DNA of 64,000 nucleotides, taken from NCBI RefSeq assembly GCF_900105195.1, contig NZ_FNRX01000002.1, positions 868,001 through 932,000 of the forward strand, written 5' to 3'. Numbering within the stretch: position 1 is the stretch's first letter; each line of letters begins with the position of its first letter. This document shows positions 9,056-17,409 of this stretch, piece after piece. Made by a program: the position numbers and the translations under genes. Under the pieces are notes generated by a model. It saw only the letters and a program-made list of their open reading frames with translations, was not told the DNA's origin and made no database searches. This DNA comes from Rhodococcus pyridinivorans. Lineage in GTDB: Bacteria; Actinomycetota; Actinomycetes; Mycobacteriales; Mycobacteriaceae.

Positions 9056-10305
9056 AGGCTCAACCTATCTACTTCGTGTGATGCTGCCGATCGAGTGGGG
9101 GCGTGAGAAGTGCGGATCCCCCAGAGGCCGAGCGCGACGCATACTGCGTACAGCGCTGCCGCCGCAGACCAGCCGGTCGCGAATCCGCCGGTGTGATCGG
9201 TCAGCAGGCCCATCAGAGCGGGCCCGCCGGCGAATCCGAGATACATCCCGACTGCGATGGCGCTCGAGGCGCGGCCTACGGTGCTGGTCCGAACCACGCG
9301 GAGCGCACCGGCCATCAACACCACATTGGCTGCGAGGGCGGTCGCACCGTGCACGCCGACGCCGATCCACAGGAGGGCAAGCCATCCCCAGAGTTCGGCA
9401 CCGAGCAGGGCGAGTGCGCCGAGCAGGGAGCCCGATGCGAGGACCAGCAGCAGGGTGAAGGGGCCGGTTCTTCCGGAAAGCGCGCGGCCCCAGCCGATTC
9501 GCGCGGTGACACCGATCAGGCCGGCGATCGCGGCGGTCAGCCCGGCCACGGTCAGGTTCAATCCCATTTCGTCGTGCGCGAACAACGGAAGATAGACGTT
9601 GGTGGCCTGAAGGGCGGCGCCGGAGAACAAGGCGTAGGCGGCGAACAGCCAGACGGCCGGAGGCAGGGTGCGGCGCTCGGTGCGGTCGGAGGAGGGTGCG
9701 GCACGCTCGGGGGCGCTCGCCGACCGTTGGGAACGGTTCCGGGACGGTGCGCAACGCCAGGCCCAGAGGGCCGAGATGCCCGCGATGGCCGCGCCGACCC
9801 ATAGTGGGCCTCGCCATCCCCAGGCAAGTGCCAGGGTGGGGCATCCGACTCCGGCGGCGAGTTGGCTGACCTGCACCCCGGACTGCTTCACTCCGATCCA
9901 GGGAGAGCGTTTGGCCGGTGGGGCATTATCGCTGATCACGCGGTTGGTGACGGGATTCGACAGGGCCTGTGCAGCCCCGGACAAGACCATGGCTGCCAGT
10001 AGCCACAGGTAGTTCGTCGACAGCGCCGCGATGACGAACGAGAGTGCGGCGCCCGCGAAGATCGTGACGAGCAGTGCGCGAGCGGGGAAGCGGTCGCTGA
10101 ATCGCCCGAAGGACAGGGACAGGGCAGCCGCCGCCAGGAAGCTGAGCGTGGCGAGCATTCCGAACTGCGCCGCGGTGATGCCGAGCGAGTCGATGACCAG
10201 CGCGCTCGTCGCGCTCAGGCCGTAGGTCAGCAGTGGGCCGATCGCCATGGCTGCCGTCAGCAACGGCAGTAGTGCTCGGGAATTGCGGTTGTTCACTACA
10301 GGCAC
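9052..10305 (-). CDS. MFS transporter
   Basis: A 417-residue major facilitator. The segment 2-3 loop is SFGRFSDRFPARAL, and hydrophobic segments run the full length. It leads a two-gene operon with the IclR gene at 8261, which overlaps it by four bases. A motif copy and its inverted partner lie 50-90 bases upstream. It probably imports or exports an aromatic acid linked to the nearby oxygenase; substrate not readable. Confidence 0.82.
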   Translation of the reverse strand: MPVVNNRNSRALLPLLTAAMAIGPLLTYGLSATSALVIDSLGITAAQFGMLATLSFLAAAALSLSFGRFSDRFPARALLVTIFAGAALSFVIAALSTNYLWLLAAMVLSGAAQALSNPVTNRVISDNAPPAKRSPWIGVKQSGVQVSQLAAGVGCPTLALAWGWRGPLWVGAAIAGISALWAWRCAPSRNRSQRSASAPERAAPSSDRTERRTLPPAVWLFAAYALFSGAALQATNVYLPLFAHDEMGLNLTVAGLTAAIAGLIGVTARIGWGRALSGRTGPFTLLLVLASGSLLGALALLGAELWGWLALLWIGVGVHGATALAANVVLMAGALRVVRTSTVGRASSAIAVGMYLGFAGGPALMGLLTDHTGGFATGWSAAAALYAVCVALGLWGIRTSHAPTRSAASHEVDRLSL

Positions 10306-10356
10306 TCCATCGACAGTTCTATCGCTGCGCGACGGTGCGCACGATCTCAGCGCAAA

Positions 10357-10370
10357 GCGTCCGCATAGCG
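10357..10370 (-). promoter_or_regulatory. Shared IclR-regulon motif, copy 2
   Basis: GCGTCCGCATAGCG is the reverse complement of the core found at 8121 and 11647 with one mismatch. A facing partner, CTATCTTCGGACGCA at 10381-10395, turns the site into an inverted repeat just upstream of the MFS start at 10305. Confidence 0.5.
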
Positions 10371-10549
10371 TTCAAGAAACCTATCTTCGGACGCAAGTGT
10401 CGCACGTCCTCGGGTGTGGCACCTACCTCGCCGCGTCCCCGACTCTCGTGGGCCATCGAAGCGTGGCGAGATGTGACGGGAGGCCGCGGAGCACGCCGTG
10501 GGTGTTCGGCGACGGGTGGACGCGCGCGTCCTCGCGGGATGGGATGCGC

Positions 10550-11380
10550 TCAGACGTCGATTCCGGCGCGCAGTTCCAGGGAGATTCGACCGGCGGTTTC
10601 GAGGAGTGGGGGAAGGTACCGCGGAACCAGGGTGCGCGCGGATTCGTGCGTTTGGTACATCGACACGGTGAGTGCGCCGACGACGCGGCCGGTTCGGGAG
10701 CGCAGCGGCACGGCCAACGCTTGCACTCCGACATCGAGAACCTGGTCGGCGAAGGCCCAGCCCTGGCGGCGGATGATGTCCAATTCGCGCTCGAGTCGAC
10801 TGCGCTCGTCGTGGGCGGGCGCCGGGTGCGGGTCCTGGGGAGCCGAGAAGTCGAGATGTCGGTTCAGTTCGGCTTCGGGAAGTGCGGCCAGCAGCACCCG
10901 TCCGGTCGCTGTCTGATGGGCGGGCAATCGGCTGCCCGCCTTCAAGGACACCGACATGCCGGACGCAACCTCCACTCTGCTGACGTACCGGATGTCCGGA
11001 CCGTCGAGCACTGTGACGGACGCGGAGAGACCCAGGTTTCGCGCAAGTGCCTCGAGGTGTGGCTGGCACACGTCGGCGAGGGTGAACCTCGACAGGTTGG
11101 CATAGCCCAGCTCGAGTACCTGCGGTGTCAGGGTGAACTTGCGGCCGGAGACCTCGACGAATCCGAGTTCGACGAGGGTGTGCAGGAATCGGCGCGCCGC
11201 CGAGCGGGGGAGTCGGCACCGCTCTGCCACCTCGGTCAGTGTGAGGTGGCGATGCTCGCGGTCGAAGGTGGTCAGCACTGCGATGGCGCGTTCGAGTGAT
11301 TGGACCGCGTCCTTCGGGCGGGCCGGCCGCACGGGGGTCGACGTCGGCATGGCGTCCACCGCGCTATTGGCTCGCGTCAT
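10550..11380 (-). CDS. IclR-family transcriptional regulator
   Basis: The ATG at 11380 gives 276 residues and follows an AGAGGGAAC ribosome-binding site; the longer open frame to 11587 has no family similarity. The winged-helix segment (SLERAIAVLTTFDREHRHLT, LPRSAARRFLHTL) is followed by the IclR ligand domain. It is divergent from the phthalate-type dioxygenase operon and is the likely regulator of it, with candidate sites in the shared 314-base promoter region. Confidence 0.87.
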   Translation of the reverse strand: MTRANSAVDAMPTSTPVRPARPKDAVQSLERAIAVLTTFDREHRHLTLTEVAERCRLPRSAARRFLHTLVELGFVEVSGRKFTLTPQVLELGYANLSRFTLADVCQPHLEALARNLGLSASVTVLDGPDIRYVSRVEVASGMSVSLKAGSRLPAHQTATGRVLLAALPEAELNRHLDFSAPQDPHPAPAHDERSRLERELDIIRRQGWAFADQVLDVGVQALAVPLRSRTGRVVGALTVSMYQTHESARTLVPRYLPPLLETAGRISLELRAGIDV

Positions 11381-11694
11381 CTGTTCCCTCTCCGGTGCCC
11401 TCACTGAGTGGGCTTCTTCGATCCCACGACCGCGAGTGTAGTGGAGTCCGATGTGCGCGCATATGCGCGTTCTTTTCGGACCTTCCACGGCGGCGTGCGC
11501 ACCTTCGCCGGTGGTGATCCATCGCGTGTCTCGGCGACAGAAACAGCGAGTACCAGGGGTCTTAGGGTGAAAAGTAAGGCCGCCCATGGTTGACGGTGCG
11601 AAGCGACGTGTGCCACAGTGCTCCCACCGATCAATTTCCGCGCACGTGCGCGCTATTCGGACGCAATCAGTCGTTGAAGGTCGAAAGGACTGCC
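11381..11694. promoter_or_regulatory. Divergent promoter region, IclR / dioxygenase operon
   Basis: It contains two related perfect 14-bp palindromes, CGCGCATATGCGCG (11456-11469) and CGCGCACGTGCGCG (11639-11652), and one copy of the shared motif (11647-11663) overlapping the second palindrome, 32 bases before the oxygenase start. No gene is seen here. Confidence 0.6.
11647..11663 (+). promoter_or_regulatory. Shared IclR-regulon motif, copy 3
   Basis: TGCGCGCTATTCGGACG, identical to 8121-8137, close to the start of the dioxygenase operon. The following CA completes flanking TGCG and CGCA ends, giving weak dyad symmetry. Confidence 0.5.
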
Positions 11695-12978
11695 ATGCTG
11701 ACGCAAGACCAGAACACTCTGCTGGTTCAGACGGGCCCCGATACGCCCATGGGCCGGCTTTTCCGCCGGTACTGGATCCCGGCGTTGCTGGCGGAGGAGT
11801 TGCCGGAGCCGGACTGCGCCCCGGTCCGGGTCAAGCTGCTCGGCGAGCAACTGATCGCATTCCGCGACACCCAGGGCAGGCTCGGACTGCTCGACGAGTT
11901 CTGCAGTCACCGCACCGCCTCGCTGTACTTCGGCCGCAACGAGGACTGCGGCCTGCGCTGCGCATACCACGGCTGGAAGTACGACGTCGAGGGCAACTGC
12001 GTCGACATGCCGTCCGAACCGGAGGACTCGAAGTTCAAGTCCCGGATCAAGCAGAAGGCATACCCGTGTGTCGAGCGCGGCGGCGTGATCTGGACGTACA
12101 TGGGTCCGCCCGAGCTCAAGCCCGAACTGCCCGAACTCGAATGGGCCATGCTCGGCGACGGCCACCGATTCGTCTCGAAGCGACTGCAGGAGACGAACTA
12201 CCTGCAGGCAATGGAGGGCGGCATCGACTCGAGCCACGTCTCGTTCGCCCACCGATTCAACCTCGACGACGACCCGATGCACTCGGGGACCGAGGGCAAC
12301 AAGTACCTCAAGGCCGACACCCGCCCCAAGTTCGAGGTCGCCGAGAGCGACGGCGGTCTGGTCATCGGTGCTCGCCGCAACGCCAACGACGACGAGTACT
12401 ACTGGCGGATCACCCAGTGGATCATGCCCTGGTACACCATCATTCCCCCGTTCGGCACCCACAATCCGCTCGGCGGGCACGCCTGGGTGCCCATCGACGA
12501 CGAGACGTGCTGGGCGTGGAGCATCAACTACCACCCCACCCGGGAGCTGCGCGAGGACGAACTCGCGTCGATGCGCAACGGAGACGGAATCCACGCCAAG
12601 TACATCCCCGGGACCTACCGGACGCTGGCGAACAAGGACAACGACTATCTGATGGACCGCGAGGCCCAGAAGCAGAAGAAGACGTTCTCCGGCATCGAGG
12701 GCATCGCCGCCCAGGACTTCTCCCTGCAGGAATCGATGGGAGCAATCTGCGATCGCACCAAGGAACGCCTCGGAACTTCCGACGCCGGCATCATCTTGGC
12801 CCGCCGCCGACTGCTCGCCGCCCTCGAGGAACTCGAAGCGGAAACCCTGCCCGGTCTGCAGCCCGAACACCAGCGTGTGCGGTCAACCTCGGTCCTGCTG
12901 CCGAAGGCAACGCCCTTCCAGGAAGGTGCAGAGGACGCACTCCGCATGGTCGAAGGCGAAGACTTCGTCTCCATCTGA
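11695..12978 (+). CDS. Phthalate 4,5-dioxygenase-type Rieske oxygenase, alpha subunit
   Basis: The start at 11695 (MLTQDQNTLL, after GAAAGGAC) gives 427 residues, the usual length for this alpha-only oxygenase family. The Rieske cluster ligands are Cys70-X-His72 and Cys89-X2-His92. The mononuclear iron site is the GGIDSSHVSFAHR segment near 179-190. Relatives include phthalate 4,5-dioxygenase, isophthalate dioxygenase and aryl demethylases, so the substrate could be phthalate, isophthalate or a substituted benzoate. Electrons should come from the reductase at 14704. It is the first gene of a four-gene operon controlled by an IclR protein. Confidence 0.87.
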   Translation: MLTQDQNTLLVQTGPDTPMGRLFRRYWIPALLAEELPEPDCAPVRVKLLGEQLIAFRDTQGRLGLLDEFCSHRTASLYFGRNEDCGLRCAYHGWKYDVEGNCVDMPSEPEDSKFKSRIKQKAYPCVERGGVIWTYMGPPELKPELPELEWAMLGDGHRFVSKRLQETNYLQAMEGGIDSSHVSFAHRFNLDDDPMHSGTEGNKYLKADTRPKFEVAESDGGLVIGARRNANDDEYYWRITQWIMPWYTIIPPFGTHNPLGGHAWVPIDDETCWAWSINYHPTRELREDELASMRNGDGIHAKYIPGTYRTLANKDNDYLMDREAQKQKKTFSGIEGIAAQDFSLQESMGAICDRTKERLGTSDAGIILARRRLLAALEELEAETLPGLQPEHQRVRSTSVLLPKATPFQEGAEDALRMVEGEDFVSI

Positions 12979-13010
12979 CCACTCCGGCAACAAGAAACAA
13001 GGAATCCGTC

Positions 13011-14198
13011 GTGACCAATAGAGCCGACATCGACACCGCATCGACACCCTCGTTAGCCGGCCCGCCGACGATGGTCCGCGCCGCGGTGTCGATGCCCGAC
13101 ACAACCACGACCATCCGCCACCTCGACACCAGCGCAGCCGTCGGTGCCGTGGGCTGGCTCGAAGTCGAATCCTCCGCGGTGTGCGGAACCGATGTCGGTC
13201 TCTATCGGGCCGGACTGGACTCGCCCACAGTGCTCGGCCATCACGTCGTCGGGACCGTCGTCTCGGTGGATCGGACCCAGTCCGCCGCATGGGACGTGCG
13301 GCCCGGCGACCGGGTCGCGCTGGAGGAGTACCTGCCGTGTATGCAGCAGGACTGCCCGGCGTGCCGCATCGGTGATCACCGCATGTGCCCCCAGACCGAT
13401 CTGTTCGTAGGAAAGCGGCGAGTAGGTCTGGTCCCGGCGAACGACGGGTCCGGTCTGCACGGCGGCAACGCCGAATACATGCAGCTCAGCGCAAACAGCC
13501 TCGTGTACCGCCTACCGGCGGATCTCGATGCGGACCTCGCAGCGTGGACACAGCCCTTCGCCAACGCGCTGGATTGGACGGTCGATGCCGGCGGCGCCGA
13601 GGAGGGGTCGACGGTCGTGATCATCGGCCCCGGCTACCACGGTATCTCCGCAGTAGCCGCAGCCCGGGCTGTCGGTGCCGCCCGCATCGTCGTGATCGGG
13701 GTACCGGAGTCGGCCGGGCGCCTCGAGATCGCCGAATCGCTCGGTGCGGTGCCGGTGATCAACGACAACGACGACCTTGCCGAACTGATCCTGCGAGCCA
13801 CCGGCGGTGAGGGAGCCGATGTACTCCTCGACACCGTAGGACTCGGAGGACAGGCCGTGGCCGCCGCCGCCCGTGCGTTGCGCAAGCGGGGCCGGCTGGT
13901 CATCGGCGGACTGGGGTCGACGCCGGTCTGCGAACTCGATCTCAAATCTCTGGTGCGCGGCGCCAACACCATCGTCGGTGTCCGAGGCCGCTCTCCTGAT
14001 GCAGTCACACGCAGCATCGAACTTCTCGCCGGCGGCCGATCCGGATTGGAGATCGTGCCCTCCGTCGACGTCGGCCTCGACGAGGTCGACGACATGTTGG
14101 GGCGGATGGCCACCGGACAGGGGCCGGTGAGTCCTCACGTCGTGATCCGTCCACAGTTGCACCGCCCGAACACTCAGAAACGAGGAACGCTGTCATGA
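13011..14198 (+). CDS. Medium-chain dehydrogenase, probable dihydrodiol or alcohol dehydrogenase
   Basis: A GTG at 13011 after AAGGA gives 395 residues; the longer frame to 11586 only overlaps the oxygenase. It is an MDR protein with Cys58 (CGTD), GHH at 76-78 where GHE is usual, four cysteines at 110, 115, 118 and 126 (two extra residues in the first structural-zinc spacing) and a nucleotide-binding GPGYHG. Its place after the oxygenase suggests it rearomatises the cis-dihydrodiol, a job done by other folds in known phthalate pathways. The stop overlaps the next start as ATGA. Confidence 0.8.
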   Translation: MTNRADIDTASTPSLAGPPTMVRAAVSMPDTTTTIRHLDTSAAVGAVGWLEVESSAVCGTDVGLYRAGLDSPTVLGHHVVGTVVSVDRTQSAAWDVRPGDRVALEEYLPCMQQDCPACRIGDHRMCPQTDLFVGKRRVGLVPANDGSGLHGGNAEYMQLSANSLVYRLPADLDADLAAWTQPFANALDWTVDAGGAEEGSTVVIIGPGYHGISAVAAARAVGAARIVVIGVPESAGRLEIAESLGAVPVINDNDDLAELILRATGGEGADVLLDTVGLGGQAVAAAARALRKRGRLVIGGLGSTPVCELDLKSLVRGANTIVGVRGRSPDAVTRSIELLAGGRSGLEIVPSVDVGLDEVDDMLGRMATGQGPVSPHVVIRPQLHRPNTQKRGTLS

Positions 14199-14701
14199 GC
14201 GAGACGACACCCCGCCGGATGTCCTACGTAGCTCGAATACTGCTGGTGCCCCTGGGGAAGTCCGGTGACGACCTGGTCGAGCAGATGGCTCGGGCGGGGT
14301 TGACCGATGTCGACGTCGTCACCGCGCACTCGCCCGCCGAGGCGGCCGTACGCGACATCAACGCCGAGGCCACGGTGGTGCGTCGTATCGACGAGTTGGT
14401 CACCGAATCGGACATGGTCATTCTCATCGGTTCGGTACTGCCTCAGGTCCCCATTGGCTTTGCCACCGCCATGGCCGAAGCAGCCCGCGAATCGGGCAAC
14501 CTGCTCGCCGGTGTCCTGATCGACCAACAGGACTGGGACAGCCCGCAAGGGGCCGAAGCGATGGCAGTACTGCGGATGGAACTCGACATGCTGGTGTCCA
14601 TCACCCAGGTCTCTCTCGCCACTGCCTTCGTCGACGTTCTCAAAGGGGGATACCGCACCCCGGGTGCTTACGCGCCAGTTCTCTCGACCCCAAGGATCTG
14701 A
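14195..14701 (+). CDS. FtsZ/tubulin-fold-like small protein lacking GTPase loops
   Basis: A 168-residue protein with no family I can name with certainty. By eye it aligns with two parts of FtsZ: residues 11-50 (ARILLVPLGKSGDDLVEQM, ARAGLTDVDVV) match the FtsZ N terminus (IKVVG-GGGGVNAVNRMI then GLKGVEFIAINTD). Residues 65-138 (IDELVTESDMVILIG, AEAARESGNLLAGVLID, AVLRMELDMLVSI) match the segment around the tubulin signature. The G-rich GTP loops are replaced (PLGKSGDD, SVLPQVPIG) and everything after about FtsZ residue 190 is missing. It overlaps the dehydrogenase by four bases and precedes the reductase by two, so it is made with a dioxygenase system. Role unknown. Confidence 0.6.
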   Translation: MSETTPRRMSYVARILLVPLGKSGDDLVEQMARAGLTDVDVVTAHSPAEAAVRDINAEATVVRRIDELVTESDMVILIGSVLPQVPIGFATAMAEAARESGNLLAGVLIDQQDWDSPQGAEAMAVLRMELDMLVSITQVSLATAFVDVLKGGYRTPGAYAPVLSTPRI

Positions 14702-14703
14702 CA

Positions 14704-15681
14704 ATGACACAAGAGACCAGCCGCCTCGTGGTCCGGCAACAACGACTCGAATCCGACGGCGTGTTGTCGCTGACCCTCGAGCACCCGGAGGGGGCCGCCC
14801 TCGACGAATGGGAGCCCGGAGCACATATCGACCTCGTGCTGCCCTCCGGGACCGTTCGGCAGTACAGCCTGTGTGGTGACCCCGAGGACAAGACTGCCTA
14901 CCGGATCGCCGTTCTCAAAGAAGAGCAAGGACGCGGTGGGTCGAAGGAAATCCACGACAGTGTCCGGGTGGGGGACCTCCTCGCGGTGCGGGGACCCCGC
15001 AACCACTTCGCCCTCGAGCCTGCACCTCACTACCTCCTGATCGCCGGAGGAATCGGAATCACTCCCATTCTTTCGATGGCACGGAAACTGTCACGGGAGA
15101 ACGCCAGCTGGTCCGCGCTCTACGGCGGCCGCAGCCGCGCCACGATGGCATTCGTGGAAGAGATTTGCGGACTCGGCGAAGTAGACGTCTGTCCTGCAGA
15201 CGAATTCGGAAACCTCGACCTGGCAGGCGCCGTGGCCGACGTTCCGGCCGGCACCGCCGTGTACTGCTGTGGCCCCGAAGGTCTACTGCAGGCGGTGAAA
15301 TCGGTGTGTGGTCCGGCGCTCGGTGACGAAGCAATTCATTTCGAGCGGTTCGGTGCCCCTGTCGTGGAGGTCGATTCTTCCGAGGCTGCCGACGCATCGG
15401 AGGGGCAGTCGCCCACCGAATTCGAGGTCGAACTGCGCCGGACCGGGTGCACGTTGAAGGTGCCTGCAGACCGCACCCTGCTCGAAGTCGTTCTCGAAGC
15501 GAACCCGAACATCCTGTACTCCTGCGAGGACGGATTCTGCGGGTCCTGCGAAACCCGCGTGCTCGACGGAGTTCCCGAACATCACGATTCGATCCTCTCT
15601 CAGGCAGACCGAGACAAGGGCCAGACGATGATGATCTGTGTCGGACGTTCTCGCACACCCACTCTGGTCCTCGACGCTTGA
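14704..15681 (+). CDS. Phthalate dioxygenase reductase-type FMN/2Fe-2S oxidoreductase
   Basis: A 325-residue reductase with the phthalate dioxygenase reductase order. It has an FMN-binding barrel (RQYSLCGDP), an NAD-binding domain (IAGGIGITPILSM, then YCCGPEGLL) and a C-terminal plant-type 2Fe-2S ferredoxin with Cys274, Cys279, Cys282 and Cys312. It passes electrons from NADH to the Rieske oxygenase at 11695. Two bases separate it from the FtsZ-like gene. The 2Fe-2S domain at the C terminus sets it apart from the terephthalate reductase at 20149, which has it at the N terminus. Confidence 0.9.
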   Translation: MTQETSRLVVRQQRLESDGVLSLTLEHPEGAALDEWEPGAHIDLVLPSGTVRQYSLCGDPEDKTAYRIAVLKEEQGRGGSKEIHDSVRVGDLLAVRGPRNHFALEPAPHYLLIAGGIGITPILSMARKLSRENASWSALYGGRSRATMAFVEEICGLGEVDVCPADEFGNLDLAGAVADVPAGTAVYCCGPEGLLQAVKSVCGPALGDEAIHFERFGAPVVEVDSSEAADASEGQSPTEFEVELRRTGCTLKVPADRTLLEVVLEANPNILYSCEDGFCGSCETRVLDGVPEHHDSILSQADRDKGQTMMICVGRSRTPTLVLDA

Positions 15682-16510
15682 CGTAGCGGGATGCTGCGAG
15701 GAGTCGGGTGTCCGCCTTCCCATGTTTTCGGATCACGGGACGGACCACCCGCACTCGCACTATCCATTGCAGGGCCTGCGGTTGCTGCAACCGGGCATGC
15801 TCGTTGCCGAAGAACTTCTCGAACCATGCGTCGACGGTGCCGCATCGGCAGGGGCTATCGCGTCCCTCGATTCCGGTATCGGATCTAACTTCCTGGACGA
15901 CGCGATCGGTGAGACTTCCAGCGCCTTTCTTCCGGCCGCGAACACACCTCGGCGGCCCTGACGAGCGCTCGTCCATTCTTCGGGCGGGGTGGAAGCTGCG
16001 GCGACCGGATGGTCGCTGCAGCGATGATCGATCGAATCGTTCCACCAGCCGATGTGCTGACCCCGCGGGCGCCGACTACCGCGTGCGGAGCGGAATCGTC
16101 GACCGTGCACTCGGATTCCGTACCAATCACCGCGGCGAGATCGGCTATCCCCGCGAGTGCCTCGTTGCCCTCGCAGGACTGTCAGGCCGGACGTCGATGA
16201 CGTCCGGCCTGCCGGTCCTGGAGACCGGTCGCCAGCGCCGAAGCGCCGATAGTGCGACCAGCTGTCCGTGCACGTGGGCACTGTTGTTCGCGGGTAGAAG
16301 TTCTCATACTTGTCGACCTCGCACCCTTTGAGGGCCCTGCGAACCGCCCTCGCGCATGTCTTCTTGAGGTGTTCAGGACCGCATCAAGACCTGATTCCAT
16401 GGATCGGTCGTCGCCTCCTTGATGTCGGTGTTCTTCCGGAGGCACGCCTGCAGGGTGCAGCGATCGTTTCGCGCACGGATGTCGCGCCTGGGTGCACCCT
16501 TCGAGGGATC
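15682..16510. other. Gene-poor region after the dioxygenase operon
   Basis: 829 bases between the reductase stop and the tpaR stop. Short open frames on both strands look like chance and none matches a family I know. A strong hairpin lies at 16183-16211. The region may hold decayed sequence. Confidence 0.5.
16183..16211. terminator. Intrinsic terminator-like hairpin
   Basis: CAGGCCGGACGTC and its exact complement enclose a three-base loop (13-bp stem). It lies about 500 bases after the dioxygenase operon and could end read-through from it or from a lost gene. Confidence 0.6.
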
Positions 16511-17317
16511 TCACAGAAGCCGGCCGAGCCTTTCGGCGTACTCGTTCAGTACGGGCACGGCCGCTTTCTGGAGGTCGTGGAGGGTGGTTCTGGCAGTGGA
16601 TGCACTGACACTCATGGCCGCCACGGTTTCACCGCGGGCGGTTCGGACCGGTACGGCTATCGACAGCATGCCGCGTTCGATTTCTTCGTCGGTATACGCC
16701 ATGCCGCTCTCCCTTGCTGCCAGAATCCGTTCCCTGACGGCATCGATATCGGTCAGCGTCTGGGGTGTGCGTGTCTGGAGGTTGCACTGTCGGAGATAGT
16801 CGTCCAGTTGTGTATCGGTCAGTCCTGCCAGCAGTACTCGACCGGTTGCCGAGTTGTGGGCGGGCAGTTTGGCGCCGACACGGACTCCGGTCGACACGAT
16901 CCGGGTGGCCTCGGCGCGGGCGACGAACAGGGCCCATCCGTCTTCGAGAACAGCGAGCGATACCGATTCGTCCAACGCATCGCGAGCCTCGGTCAATTGC
17001 GGCTGGGCGAGTTGCGGGAGCGGCGCGGTGTCCAGATAGGCGCCGCTGAGACGGAGCATTCTGGGTGTCGGGCGGAAGTTTCCGTTGTCGTGGGTCAGGT
17101 AGCCGAGCTCGACGAGGGTGAGCAGGCAGCGCCGTGCCGCGGCGCGAGAGGTGTTGGTCCGCTGTGCGGCATCGGTGACGGTCAGTTGTGGGTGGCGGAT
17201 GTCGAAGGCTTCGATGACCGCCAGACCCTTCGCCAATCCGGCCATTCCTTCGGGGGCGCGGGAAGAACTCTTGACACTTTCTTGGGCGTCCTGCTTAATT
17301 GTTCGAGAATTGCTCAT
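16511..17317 (-). CDS. tpaR: IclR-family regulator of terephthalate catabolism
   Basis: A 268-residue IclR protein with a winged helix near residues 28-85 (LAVIEAFDIRHPQLTVTDAA, TSRAAARRCLLTL) and the IclR effector domain. It is divergent from and adjacent to the tpa operon, as the known terephthalate activator is in Rhodococcus. A perfect 17-base palindrome overlaps its own start region, which would allow autoregulation together with control of tpaAa. The name rests on position and family. Confidence 0.82.
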   Translation of the reverse strand: MSNSRTIKQDAQESVKSSSRAPEGMAGLAKGLAVIEAFDIRHPQLTVTDAAQRTNTSRAAARRCLLTLVELGYLTHDNGNFRPTPRMLRLSGAYLDTAPLPQLAQPQLTEARDALDESVSLAVLEDGWALFVARAEATRIVSTGVRVGAKLPAHNSATGRVLLAGLTDTQLDDYLRQCNLQTRTPQTLTDIDAVRERILAARESGMAYTDEEIERGMLSIAVPVRTARGETVAAMSVSASTARTTLHDLQKAAVPVLNEYAERLGRLL

Positions 17318-17318
17318 C

Positions 17319-17335
17319 TGTTCGTTATACGAACA
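17319..17335. promoter_or_regulatory. Perfect palindrome, candidate TpaR operator
   Basis: TGTTCGTTATACGAACA (7-3-7) lies in the 92-base region between tpaR (start 17317) and tpaAa (start 17410). The size and symmetry suit an IclR-family site. Confidence 0.65.
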
Positions 17336-17409
17336 AGCGCGGGGTGTGTCAAGCCCAAGCGAGCGAGTTCTCTGATGTCCCGACTGGTTGTCCAGACTGA
17401 GGAGAAATA

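Noticed and set aside
11653..12870. 405-codon minus-strand frame opposite the Rieske oxygenase
   Set aside because: Antisense shadow of a clear oxygenase gene.
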